Shown: one piece after another, positions 1-7,160 of the stretch
Position numbering within the stretch: the first letter of the stretch is position 1
Layout of the letters: every line of letters starts with the position of its first letter
Source: Colwellia sp.
GTDB lineage: Bacteria; Pseudomonadota; Gammaproteobacteria; Enterobacterales; Alteromonadaceae
Length of the DNA: 9,080 nucleotides
Assembly (NCBI GenBank): GCA_003521815.1
Contig: DPHE01000089.1
Span: 15,362-24,441, forward strand
Direction: 5' to 3'
The notes under the pieces: generated by a model
Told to the model about the DNA's origin: nothing
Databases searched by the model: none
What the model saw: only the letters and a program-made list of their open reading frames with translations
Made by a program: the position numbers and the translations under genes

Positions 1-666
1 GCGCTACAAGAAGAAGAAGCATCTAAAATAGTAAATAACGATGACATTAAACAAAAAGCAATTTATGCAGTAGAGCAAAATGGTATTGTTTTTATTGATG
101 AAATTGACAAAATTTGTCGACGCGCTGACAGTAATAGTGGTGGCGATGTTTCACGTGAAGGTGTACAACGTGATTTGCTTCCGTTAGTAGAGGGCTCAAC
201 GGTTAGCACTAAGCATGGCATGATAAAAACAGATCATATTTTATTCATTGCTTCAGGAGCATTTCAAATGGCTAAGCCATCTGATTTAATTCCAGAATTA
301 CAAGGTCGTTTACCTATTCGTGTTGAATTAAAAGCGTTAACCTCTGATGATTTTGCTAGAATTTTAACTGAACCTTTCGCTTCACTAACCGAGCAATATA
401 TTGCACTGTTAGAGACTGAAGGCGTAAAAATTGCCTTTAGCGACGATGGTGTTCAGGCGATAGCCAATGCTGCTTGGCAAGTAAACGAAACTACAGAAAA
501 CATTGGTGCACGTAGACTACACACTATGATGGAACGCTTAACAGAAGAGTTATCTTTTCATGCCGATGAACGCTCAGGTGAAACCATACTTATCAACAAA
601 AGTTATGTTGATAACATATTAAGTGAAGTGGTAAAAGACGAAGATTTGAGCCGCTTTATACTGTAA
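1..666 (+). CDS. hslU: HslU, ATPase subunit of the HslUV protease (3' part)
   Basis: This is the ATP-dependent unfoldase that feeds substrates to the HslV peptidase in the cytoplasm. The frame is open from base 1, so the gene starts outside the window; 221 residues are visible, about the C-terminal half of a protein of roughly 443 residues in E. coli. The Walker B segment GIVFIDEIDKI lies at visible residues 28-38. It is followed by DVSREGVQRDLLPLVEG, then FIASGAF (82-88) and ELQGRLPIRVEL (99-110), which carries the expected arginine finger. The sensor-2 motif ENIGARRLH is near residue 169. The protein ends in DEDLSRFIL, the conserved tail that docks into HslV. The Walker A motif and most of the I domain lie upstream. 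An internal Met start would cut the AAA+ domain and is not used. hslV is expected just upstream. Confidence 0.97.
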   Translation, partial: ALQEEEASKIVNNDDIKQKAIYAVEQNGIVFIDEIDKICRRADSNSGGDVSREGVQRDLLPLVEGSTVSTKHGMIKTDHILFIASGAFQMAKPSDLIPELQGRLPIRVELKALTSDDFARILTEPFASLTEQYIALLETEGVKIAFSDDGVQAIANAAWQVNETTENIGARRLHTMMERLTEELSFHADERSGETILINKSYVDNILSEVVKDEDLSRFIL

Positions 667-711
667 ACCTAAACAAAAAACTTTAAACGTTGTGAGTTAT
701 CAATAAACCCT

Positions 712-1065
712 ATGATTATTACCGGTTTTATTATCAATAATACGGACAAAAACCTTACTCTTACTATCGTTAAGAGTAAGGTTGCTCAATTAAGCTTTGA
801 ATATTTACGCGTATTTACTCCAACAGCGGCTAATAAACAACCAGCATTGGTTACCCATAAAAAATCGATAACCTTGACCACAATAGAAAATGTTGGCAAA
901 CACGGTTATCGGCTTACTTTTGATGATCAACACAGTGCTATTTATTCTTCAAATCATCTTGAATTGCTCATAAAAGAGCATGATCAACGCTGGCAACATT
1001 ACTTAGGTGAGCTTAAAGCCTCGGGTCACTCACGTGAAGCAATGATCAATTTTACTCAATTATAA
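712..1065 (+). CDS. DUF971 (GBBH-like N-terminal domain) protein
   Basis: A 117-residue protein made of a single DUF971 / gamma-butyrobetaine hydroxylase-like N-terminal domain, of normal length for the stand-alone family. The visible signatures are YLRVFTPTA (31-39), matching the family LRV-x-SP core, and GYRLTFDDQHSAIYSS (65-80), matching the family pattern of VGxYAxRLxFDDGHxxGIYS. Some family positions differ, notably SSNHL where W-D-Y-L is common. There is no signal peptide or membrane segment, so it is probably cytoplasmic. Its molecular role is not established; the same domain occurs in Fe-S carrier proteins of the Mrp/HCF101 type and at the N-terminus of carnitine-synthesis dioxygenases, where it binds metal. 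It starts 45 bp after the hslU stop with no terminator between, so it is probably the last gene of the hslVU operon. ATG 712 is the only usual start after an in-frame stop at 670; its Shine-Dalgarno sequence is weak. Confidence 0.87.
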   Translation: MIITGFIINNTDKNLTLTIVKSKVAQLSFEYLRVFTPTAANKQPALVTHKKSITLTTIENVGKHGYRLTFDDQHSAIYSSNHLELLIKEHDQRWQHYLGELKASGHSREAMINFTQL

Positions 1066-1195
1066 AATACTTTGAAGGTATAGAGTTAATAGAACAAGGC
1101 TAGCTGCTAATGGTACCGGTAAAGTATTAGTTATTGGATAATGCAAGTGCTAATAGGCGTGTCTAATGTAGGTACCGTCTAAGACCTTACCAACA

Positions 1196-2143
1196 CTATA
1201 TTGGCTCACTATGATCAGTAATCATTTCGAGTTCCGTCAAAAAAGTTAAACTAGGGGCAAAGAAAGCCGCTCCAGTTTCAGCTTGGGTATATTTAAGCAG
1301 ATGATCAACATTGCCATGTCCATCACCATGAATCATACTTTTTAACATCAAAGAAAATGGTTTTGGTGAATGACAATAAGAGACGAAAAATAACCCTTGG
1401 CACTTCATGTCACCATACGGCATGCTTTGCCTTAAAATTTCAAGAGTATTACCTTGCTCATCCTTTAAACTTGTACGCTTAGTATGAGCAGTTAAGGGTT
1501 TATCTTCACTTTTATACTCAATATTATCCAGCTTGGTGCGACCATAGGTGTCTTCTTGTTCTTTATTTTTCAATGAGTTCCAAAGGGTTAAATTATGTTG
1601 ATATCGTTGTGTATGCAAATAGCTACCACTTGAAAAGGTGGCGTCATCATAATCTTTCACTAAAGCGACATTTCTACGATGCATTCCTTTTGGATTTTCA
1701 GTACCATCAACAAAACCGGTTAAATCTCGACCATCTAAAAAACGAAATGCTTGTATTTGCTCAATCAATTCGACACTGTCAGCAAGCAGCTGACAAACTT
1801 TAGAACAAACAATATGATTAACATCTGCACGATCACTACGGATTTCGATATAAATATCAACATTACTACTCGGTGCTACGCGATCATCACTATTCATTGA
1901 TGGAAAGGGTTCTAATAATGCAGGGCGCGTTTGCGGATAAAATTCATCCCAATAATTAGCGCCAATAGCAACAACGCCGGTTAAATTTGCTTCTGAATAT
2001 TGATCTGCATAATCTTCAAACAAGGCAGGTAAACGAGATAATGCCGCCCGGATAAAAGCATTTTTATGATCTAATGCATTAAAAAGTAGATAACTGCCAT
2101 GTAAATTAGGCTCAGCGCAAATACCAAATTGTTCTCTAGCCAT
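1196..2143 (-). CDS. yfeX: Dyp-type haem peroxidase, YfeX family
   Basis: A 315-residue dye-decolourising-type peroxidase most like E. coli YfeX (about 300 residues). Such enzymes use haem b and hydrogen peroxide to oxidise porphyrinogens and other substrates in the cytoplasm. The hallmark GFVDGTENP lies at residues 143-151, with the distal catalytic Asp at 146. The likely proximal haem ligand is His220 in TAHTKR, and the distal Arg is Arg238 in ILRQSMPYGD. The conserved C-terminal FFAPSLTFL is at 294-302. There is no Tat signal or lipoprotein motif, which fits a cytosolic enzyme and differs from EfeB-type Dyps. The ATG at 2143 has an AGGAA ribosome-binding site a short distance upstream and gives the expected family N-terminus. 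The gene stands alone, 321 bp downstream of the kinase and convergent with the DUF971 gene. No encapsulin gene or cargo tail is seen. Whether YfeX removes iron from haem in vivo is disputed. Confidence 0.93.
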   Translation of the reverse strand: MAREQFGICAEPNLHGSYLLFNALDHKNAFIRAALSRLPALFEDYADQYSEANLTGVVAIGANYWDEFYPQTRPALLEPFPSMNSDDRVAPSSNVDIYIEIRSDRADVNHIVCSKVCQLLADSVELIEQIQAFRFLDGRDLTGFVDGTENPKGMHRRNVALVKDYDDATFSSGSYLHTQRYQHNLTLWNSLKNKEQEDTYGRTKLDNIEYKSEDKPLTAHTKRTSLKDEQGNTLEILRQSMPYGDMKCQGLFFVSYCHSPKPFSLMLKSMIHGDGHGNVDHLLKYTQAETGAAFFAPSLTFLTELEMITDHSEPI

Positions 2144-2331
2144 CTGAAATTCCTAAAATTAAGGGTGTTAAATGTACCTCTCTTTATTGTACACAAAAAA
2201 AAGTATCCTGGTTAGAACACTTGTCATAAATCATGCTTATATTGGCACATCACCTCATTTAACATTCCCTGTTCATCTTTAAAGTGATTAAAAAGTGAAC
2301 TTATATCAAGATAGTTCTGTTCACGCAAACC

Positions 2332-2350
2332 TAGGGTTTTATTTACCCTA
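2332..2350. promoter_or_regulatory. 19-bp palindrome overlapping the candidate yfeX promoter
   Basis: TAGGGT (2332-2337) and ACCCTA (2345-2350) are perfect inverted copies separated by seven AT-only bases. The right arm overlaps the proposed -10 hexamer and the left arm would cover the transcription start, the classic position for a repressor operator. I do not recognise the regulator. It is not followed by a T tract, so a terminator is less likely. Confidence 0.4.
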
Positions 2351-2374
2351 TAAGCGCTGTCATTATTATGTCAA
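2347..2374 (-). promoter_or_regulatory. Candidate sigma-70 promoter upstream of yfeX
   Basis: On the minus strand a perfect -35 hexamer TTGACA (2374-2369) is followed after 16 bp by TATAGG (2352-2347), which matches the -10 consensus at four of six positions. The direction fits transcription of yfeX, but the implied leader of about 200 nt is long, so a promoter nearer the gene is also possible. Confidence 0.4.
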
Positions 2375-2464
2375 AAAAGCTGTTGTTAGTTGTTATCAAG
2401 GCATACGTTCAATAACCAATAACAATGTGAAGCAATCCTTGTGAATAACTGCAATTTGTTTTTA

Positions 2465-4642
2465 TCAATCACTCTTAATTTTGTTACTCTGTTGAATTAA
2501 GCTAATTTCATCAAGTAAGCAATGGGCTAGCTCCTCAACAACATCAATCTCCTCCAACTTAATTACCTGCTCTAATTCAAGGGCACTTTGCGATAGCTCA
2601 ACAAAGCCAAACATGGTTGCCGCCCCCGCTATTTTATGAGCAGCTCTCGCTAAGCTATCATTATCTTTATTGTCACTGTACTGTAATATATCCCGTTTAT
2701 CTTGCGACAAGTTAACGATAAATGATTGCCTAATATCTGTTATATCGAAATCATTAAGGGTAGTATCCTGTTCTTTTTTCGCTGCTATCTGCTCAGGATA
2801 ATATTGATCAATAGTCGCTAAAAACATATCTCTTTCTATCGGTTTTTTTAAATATCCATCAAAACCCAATGCTAAAAAATCTATTATCTCATGAGACATA
2901 ACATTAGCGGTCAGTGCATAAATAGGGAGAGTAAAACCAAGTTCCCGCAACTTCTGCAATGCTTGTAGACCATTCATTACAGGCATCTGTATATCGAGTA
3001 AAGTTAAAGCGGGGTTGTGCTTAACAAACAACTCAACGGCTTCTTGTCCATTACTAGCACTTAACACCTCTAATCCCAAACCTGTTAACAACCGCGTAAT
3101 TAATCGTCTATTATCATCATGATCCTCTGCAAGTAAAATTTTTCCACTATAACGTTTTTTATCATAAGAAACATGAGATAGCCGCAAAGGACTGTCTATG
3201 TTGACTGATGTGGAGGAATACTCACCAAAAGGAAGTTTAAAAACAAACGTACTCCCTTGATTAATTTCACTAGTAACTGTAATTTGACCTAGCATCATTT
3301 TGGCCAATTGTTCAGACAAAAACAGCCCTAAACCAGATCCTGAAAAGCGGCGATTAATACTATTATCAGCTTGGGTAAAACTATTAAAAATTTTTGCTTG
3401 TTGCTCTTCATCCATACCAATTCCTGTATCCGTTACAGTGAAGAGCAAGGTATTATTTATGATAGCAATGTCTAAAGTAACCCAACCTTCACTAGTAAAT
3501 TTTATTGCATTAGAACAAATATTGATTAGAATTTGTTTCAACCTTAGGCCATCAACATTAATAATAAAAGGGCTAGGTAAGCTATCGGTAATGGTAAATG
3601 ATAAATTTTTACGCTGTGCTTGTTTTGTCAAGATATCATTTAAGCTATCTACTATTTCGTGTAAATTTTGCTGCCTGTTTTCTAACTCAAATTTGTTCGC
3701 TTCTATTTTACTTAAATCTAAAATATCATTAATTAATTGCAGTAAGTGCAGGCTATTATTATGAATAACTTCAACTTCTTTAACTAGACTAATATCATCA
3801 AAATCACCATAGATAATGGCTTCTGACTGACCAATAACTGCGGTCAGAGGTGTTCTAATTTCATGACTCATATTCGCTAAAAATTGATTTTTGAACGTAT
3901 TGGCATTTTCTAATTCTTGGGTGAAAAACACTAATGCTTCTGTCCGCTTGTTAACTCTATTCTCTAAATCTCTGGTTAACCTATTTTCAAGGTAACGACG
4001 ATAAATCAAAAATAAGACCATCAATAAAAAGGCAACTCCTAATAGAATGAATTGATGTTGCTGCTGTTCTTTAGTTAATTCTAATTGCTGAAGTACTTTA
4101 CGTTGCTCTAAACCTGATATTTGTTGAATTAGTTGATCAGACTCAAATTGCGCTACTTGCTCATCAAGCATTTCATTTGATAATTTTAATGCTGCTTTTT
4201 GATAAGACAGCTGAGCATTTAATGCCTGGATGGTTTTACCCTCAAGCGCATAAATGAGTGACATTAAACCTATATTTTCATTTATTAACCTTTGGAAACC
4301 CATTTTTTTTGCTATCGTATCTGATAATTCAACATTAATGCGAGCACGTTCAATATCACCTTGGTGAAAAAATATTTTAGCTAACGTATGTAAACAACCC
4401 GCATAAACCACTTGATGACCTATTTTTTTACCCGCCACCACTCCCATAGTCGCATATTCATGCGCTTTTTTGAGATTGGATAATTCATAATTTATTTCTG
4501 CCAGATTATGAAGTTGTTGAGCAACAACGAAGGCTTTATCTTCTTGTTGTTCAATTTTTGCTAATTGCTTATCAATGCCTTCTGCTTTAACACTTAATTC
4601 TATTGCAAATAAAAATATAAATAGCAGCAATATGCGCCACAT
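2465..4642 (-). CDS. Hybrid sensor histidine kinase with periplasmic TPR-like sensor, REC and HPt domains
   Basis: A 725-residue inner-membrane signalling protein. Residues 1-20 form a signal peptide. Residues about 35-155 hold two to three degenerate TPR-like helical pairs, predicted to be periplasmic. A Q/L-rich coiled coil spans about 160-196, with one membrane helix at 198-214. The HisKA H-box SHEIRTPL places the phospho-acceptor at His260. The HATPase has an N-box NICSNAIKF (374-382), DTGIGM (405-410) and GSGLGL (435-440). The receiver domain has acidic residues Glu506/Asp507, the acceptor Asp550 in LLDIQMP, Thr578 and Lys600. A C-terminal HPt domain carries AAHKIAGAA with His669. All catalytic residues are present, so a His260-Asp550-His669 relay is predicted. 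The output regulator is not encoded nearby. The signal and target are unknown; the sensor is short for this TPR-kinase class. ATG 4642 is chosen because it begins the signal peptide; the ribosome-binding site (AGGG) is weak. A TTGACT box at 4731-4726 may belong to its promoter, without a good -10. Confidence 0.93.
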   Translation of the reverse strand: MWRILLLFIFLFAIELSVKAEGIDKQLAKIEQQEDKAFVVAQQLHNLAEINYELSNLKKAHEYATMGVVAGKKIGHQVVYAGCLHTLAKIFFHQGDIERARINVELSDTIAKKMGFQRLINENIGLMSLIYALEGKTIQALNAQLSYQKAALKLSNEMLDEQVAQFESDQLIQQISGLEQRKVLQQLELTKEQQQHQFILLGVAFLLMVLFLIYRRYLENRLTRDLENRVNKRTEALVFFTQELENANTFKNQFLANMSHEIRTPLTAVIGQSEAIIYGDFDDISLVKEVEVIHNNSLHLLQLINDILDLSKIEANKFELENRQQNLHEIVDSLNDILTKQAQRKNLSFTITDSLPSPFIINVDGLRLKQILINICSNAIKFTSEGWVTLDIAIINNTLLFTVTDTGIGMDEEQQAKIFNSFTQADNSINRRFSGSGLGLFLSEQLAKMMLGQITVTSEINQGSTFVFKLPFGEYSSTSVNIDSPLRLSHVSYDKKRYSGKILLAEDHDDNRRLITRLLTGLGLEVLSASNGQEAVELFVKHNPALTLLDIQMPVMNGLQALQKLRELGFTLPIYALTANVMSHEIIDFLALGFDGYLKKPIERDMFLATIDQYYPEQIAAKKEQDTTLNDFDITDIRQSFIVNLSQDKRDILQYSDNKDNDSLARAAHKIAGAATMFGFVELSQSALELEQVIKLEEIDVVEELAHCLLDEISLIQQSNKIKSD

Positions 4643-4746
4643 AGTAAACCCTAAATAGTGGATGATTAAATAAAGAAATATTCACGTTCAGTTATAGCAC
4701 TAATATTTTTTCAATGTAACTGTTTAGTCAATTACGTAAAGCACGA

Positions 4747-4775
4747 TTGTATTATTTTACAACGACTATTATGAT
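4747..4775 (+). promoter_or_regulatory. Sigma-70 promoter of the cyclophilin pseudogene
   Basis: TTGTAT (4747-4752) and TATGAT (4770-4775) are separated by exactly 17 bp, a good -35/-10 pair. Transcription would begin near 4782, about 24 nt before the ATG of the decayed cyclophilin gene at 4806. The promoter looks intact although the gene is not. Confidence 0.5.
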
Positions 4776-4805
4776 GCAATGATATTTATTATACAGACTG
4801 TAATC

Positions 4806-5405
4806 ATGTTTCAAAAACTCCTTTATACCTCGCTGCTATACCTAAGTTTAATAGCCCTTGCTAAGGCGACTATTGTTGAGTTTTAAACGTCAAAACACGC
4901 CATTAAAATTAACTTATTCGATCAAACCACGCCAACAACTGTCGCTAACTTCTTTTAGTATATTGAAGAGCAAGATTACACTAATTCTGTCATACATCGC
5001 GTTTCATCCGGTTTTGTTGTTCAAGGGGGCGCTTTACTTCTGACGGTCATTGGCCTTTAGCTCGTATTCAAACAAACCCCTCGATGATAAATGAACCTGT
5101 TTATTCGAACGTGAAAGGTACTATTGCTATGGCTAAGCTTGGTAATGCACCAAACAGTGCAACGGAAAAATGGTTTTTTAATCTCGTAAATAATGCCAGT
5201 AATTTAGATTTTAGATTCATCTGAAGTAACCGATACTGATTTAAATCCGATAAAAAACAGGTTACTTACCTCTCCTGTCGATCCTATTCCTGATAGTGAC
5301 AGTAGCAGTGGTGGATCCTTTACTTGGCTCGCAGTACTTTGTTTACTGTCTTTTTCAATAAGAAAACTGATCATTAAAAACGAGTCAATTAAGTTGAACC
5401 AATAA
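4806..5405 (+). pseudogene. Decayed secreted cyclophilin-type peptidyl-prolyl isomerase with GlyGly-CTERM tail
   Basis: The remains of a periplasmic or exported cyclophilin (proline cis-trans isomerase). From ATG 4806 a signal peptide (MFQKLLYTSLLYLSLIALAKA) leads into TIVEF. A TAA follows at 4884-4886 where a Gln codon is likely in the ancestor. The same frame continues with KINLFDQTTPTTVANFF, a TAG at 4956-4958, then DYTNSVIHRVSSGFVVQGG, the core cyclophilin HRV-GFxxQGG segment. A one-base loss near 5030 shifts the frame. The next frame reads TSDGHWPLARIQTNPSMINE, then NVKGTIAMAKLGNAPNSAT and WFFNL, ending at NLD near 5208. The strand that should follow (GGFTxFGxV and beyond) is missing. 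From about 5217 the original frame resumes with a linker and ends in SSSGGSFTWLAVLCLLSFSIRK plus a short basic tail. That end looks like a GlyGly-CTERM sorting signal: a Gly-Gly motif, a hydrophobic helix and basic residues. Four separate lesions make a functional product very unlikely. Confidence 0.9.
5203..5216 (+). repeat. 7-bp tandem repeat at the pseudogene deletion junction
   Basis: TTTAGAT occurs twice head to tail, exactly where the cyclophilin homology breaks off after NLD and before the linker to the sorting tail resumes. A short repeat at a deletion endpoint suggests replication slippage, but it could also be chance in AT-rich DNA. Confidence 0.5.
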
Positions 5406-5431
5406 AAAAGCAGCGAAATCGCTGCTTTTTT
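5404..5431. terminator. Bidirectional rho-independent terminator between the pseudogene and amt
   Basis: A perfect GCAGCG (5410-5415) / CGCTGC (5420-5425) stem with an AAAT loop is flanked by an A tract on the left (5404-5409) and a T tract on the right (5426-5431). It therefore works in both directions. It ends the cyclophilin transcript, whose stop codon touches the A tract, and the glnK-amt transcript, whose stop lies about 50 bp away. Confidence 0.93.
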
Positions 5432-5481
5432 ATAATTAAAATATTAATATTAACTTGGAAGATTTTCAGTCGCTAGTATTA

Positions 5482-6762
5482 CTAACCTCTAGTAAACTCA
5501 GGATAAGCTTCCATACCACAGTCACTAATATCAACGCCTTCATACTCTTCTTCTGCACTTACGCGGATACCAATAGCCTTTTTCAGAATATACCATACAA
5601 CAAAACTGGTACAGAACACCCAAACAAAGATAGTTGCTGCACCAATTAACTGACCACTAAAACTAGCGCCTGAATTAGTGATTGGCACAATAAGTAAACC
5701 AAAGAAACCCACCACACCATGAACTGAGATAGCCCCAACTGGATCATCAATTTTAATTTTATCAAGTGCAAGAATAGATAGCACCACGATAACACCGGCA
5801 ATAGCACCAAAAATAGTTGCTTGTAATGGCGAAGGCGTTGAGGGCTCAGCTGTAATAGCAACAAGACCGGCTAATGCGCCGTTTAATGTCATGGTTAAAT
5901 CAGCTTTCTTAAATAATATTTTAGCAAAGATTAGGGCAGCAATAGCACCTGCCGCGGCAGCAGCATTAGTGTTTAAAAATACCATTGCAACTGAGTTGGC
6001 ACTATTTATGTCGGCAAGTTTTAATACTGAACCACCGTTAAAGCCGAACCAACCCATCCATAAAATAAATGTACCTAAAGTAGCCATTGGTAAATTAGCT
6101 CCCGGAATTGCATTTACTTTTCCGTCTTTAGTATATTTACCCTTACGAGCGCCTAATAATAATACGCCTGCTAATGCCGCAGAAGCACCTGCCATATGCA
6201 CAATACCAGAGCCTGCAAAATCAGAAAAGCCAAGATCACCTAAGGTATAAAGACCAAAGACAGATTCACCGTTCCAAGTCCAAGCACCTTCCATAGGGTA
6301 GATAAAACCAGTTAATACAACAGTGAAAGCTAAGAAAGACCAAAGCTTCATACGTTCAGCAACTGCGCCAGAAACAATTGACATAGCCGTCGCAACAAAG
6401 ACTACTTGAAAGAAAAAGTCTGATGCATTTGAATAAACTGCACCGCCATCAAAACCAGCTTCGGCAGACTCAGCTAATACTGCGCCAACTAACGCGTCAG
6501 CATCACTTGCCCCATCGAGCGCAATACCATTTAAAAAGACACCACCACCGTACATAATGTCGTAACCAACAATTAAGTACATAATACAAGCAATAGCATA
6601 TAAGGCGATGTTCTTTGTTAAAATTTCAGTGGTATTTTTAGCTCTGACTAAACCGGCTTCTAGCATAGAGAAGCCCGCAGCCATCCACATAACTAATGCG
6701 CCACAAATCAGAAAATAAAAAGTATCCATTGCATATTGAAGTTGAAAAATATTCTGTTCCAT
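5482..6762 (-). CDS. amt: Ammonium transporter (Amt/MEP/Rh family)
   Basis: A 426-residue inner-membrane channel for ammonium, expected to be a trimer with 11 membrane helices per subunit. It starts MEQNIFQLQYAMDTFYF with no cleaved signal peptide, followed by AAGFSMLEAGLVRAKN (28-43), a conserved first-helix motif. The twin pore histidines are His189 (GSGIVHMAG) and His348 (ISVHGVVG). Asp181 in DFAGSG matches the essential structural Asp. The pattern NTNAAAAAGA (264-273) and DDPVGA (339-344) are also typical. The cytoplasmic tail RVSAEEEYEGVDISDCG is the conserved regulatory C-terminus contacted by PII proteins. It lies 11 bp downstream of glnK on the same strand, the standard glnK-amt pair in which GlnK blocks the channel when nitrogen is plentiful. 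The start at 6762 has a strong ribosome-binding site. Transcription ends at the hairpin at 5404-5431. Family assignment is certain; the exact subtype is not. Confidence 0.97.
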   Translation of the reverse strand: MEQNIFQLQYAMDTFYFLICGALVMWMAAGFSMLEAGLVRAKNTTEILTKNIALYAIACIMYLIVGYDIMYGGGVFLNGIALDGASDADALVGAVLAESAEAGFDGGAVYSNASDFFFQVVFVATAMSIVSGAVAERMKLWSFLAFTVVLTGFIYPMEGAWTWNGESVFGLYTLGDLGFSDFAGSGIVHMAGASAALAGVLLLGARKGKYTKDGKVNAIPGANLPMATLGTFILWMGWFGFNGGSVLKLADINSANSVAMVFLNTNAAAAAGAIAALIFAKILFKKADLTMTLNGALAGLVAITAEPSTPSPLQATIFGAIAGVIVVLSILALDKIKIDDPVGAISVHGVVGFFGLLIVPITNSGASFSGQLIGAATIFVWVFCTSFVVWYILKKAIGIRVSAEEEYEGVDISDCGMEAYPEFTRG

Positions 6763-6766
6763 AGTG

Positions 6767-6775
6767 CTTCTCCTT
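6767..6775 (-). promoter_or_regulatory. Ribosome-binding site of amt overlapping the glnK stop
   Basis: AAGGAGAAG on the minus strand ends a few bases before the amt ATG (6762). Its first two bases are the last two of the glnK TAA stop (6776-6774). This tight join suggests translational coupling of the two genes and fixes the amt start. Confidence 0.85.
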
Positions 6776-7112
6776 ATAAGGCTTCTGAATCTTGCTCGCC
6801 AGTACGAATACGTACTACTTGCACAAGGTCATAAACAAAAATTTTACCGTCACCAATTTTTCCGGTGTAAGCAGCTTTAGTGATGGTTTCAACTAAACGT
6901 TCAACAATATCATCGTTTACAGCAATTTCTAATTTCACTTTCGGTAGAAAATCAACTTGGTACTCAGCGCCACGATATAATTCGGTATGTCCTTTTTGAC
7001 GACCAAAGCCTTTCACTTCACTGACGGTAATACCTTCAACACCAATTTCAGAAATGGCTTCCCGTACATCATCTAACTTGAACGGTTTGATGATTGCATT
7101 AACTATTTTCAT
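6774..7112 (-). CDS. glnK: PII nitrogen regulatory protein GlnK
   Basis: A 112-residue PII signal protein, the usual length, acting as a cytoplasmic trimer that binds ATP/ADP and 2-oxoglutarate. The N-terminus MKIVNAIIKPFKLDDVREA is canonical. The T-loop GRQKGHTELYRGAEY (37-51) ends in Tyr51, the residue uridylylated by GlnD. The second PII signature TGKIGDGKIFV spans 83-93, and Arg101/Arg103 near the end belong to the nucleotide site region. GlnK rather than GlnB is chosen because it lies directly upstream of amt; sequence alone separates the two poorly. The ATG at 7112 has an AGAGGT ribosome-binding site. An upstream sigma-54-like promoter and NtrC-like sites indicate induction under nitrogen limitation. 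Its role here is to gate the Amt channel and relay nitrogen status. Confidence 0.96.
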   Translation of the reverse strand: MKIVNAIIKPFKLDDVREAISEIGVEGITVSEVKGFGRQKGHTELYRGAEYQVDFLPKVKLEIAVNDDIVERLVETITKAAYTGKIGDGKIFVYDLVQVVRIRTGEQDSEAL

Positions 7113-7160
7113 AATAAACCTCTATTGATTGTTTTCATTGAATTCTCTGTTTATTACAAT

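Larger units (their letters stand above)
2144..2464. other. Intergenic region between the kinase stop and yfeX
   Basis: This is 321 bp with no convincing gene. On the minus strand it holds a candidate sigma-70 promoter (2347-2374) overlapped by a 19-bp palindrome (2332-2350). Next comes a weak hairpin, GTGAAC/GTTCAC (2295-2300 with 2319-2324), followed by five T on the minus strand, which could be an attenuator or chance. Closer to yfeX there is a lone TACAAT -10-like element at 2186-2191 without a good -35. If transcription begins near 2340, the yfeX leader would be about 200 nt. Only tiny open frames (5-8 codons) occur in it. No clear terminator for the kinase gene is visible. Confidence 0.6.

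Noticed and set aside
175..666. HslU starting at an internal codon near 175
   Set aside because: The upstream frame is open to base 1 and encodes the HslU Walker B motif, so the gene is cut by the window edge and does not start here.
1066..1195. Inverted pair AATACTTT (1066-1073) / AAAGTATT (1121-1128) and two GGTACC sites between the DUF971 gene and yfeX
   Set aside because: The arms are 47 bp apart, AT-rich and lack a T tract. No convincing terminator, gene remnant or regulatory site can be supported in this 130-bp convergent gap.
3300..3764. A 154-codon open frame antisense to the kinase
   Set aside because: It lies wholly opposite the conserved HisKA/HATPase region, with no ribosome-binding site or recognisable motif.
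4691..4731. Kinase promoter on the minus strand (TTGACT at 4731-4726; TATAAC at 4696-4691)
   Set aside because: The good -35 and the good -10 are 29 bp apart and cannot pair; the alternatives have a poor hexamer, so no promoter is called.
4858..5043. A 61-codon plus-strand open frame within the cyclophilin remnant
   Set aside because: It is in a different frame from the cyclophilin homology and matches no family I know; it is a by-product of the decayed gene.
5891..6250. A 119-codon plus-strand open frame opposite amt
   Set aside because: It is antisense to conserved membrane helices of the transporter; its composition mirrors that gene and no independent signals are seen.
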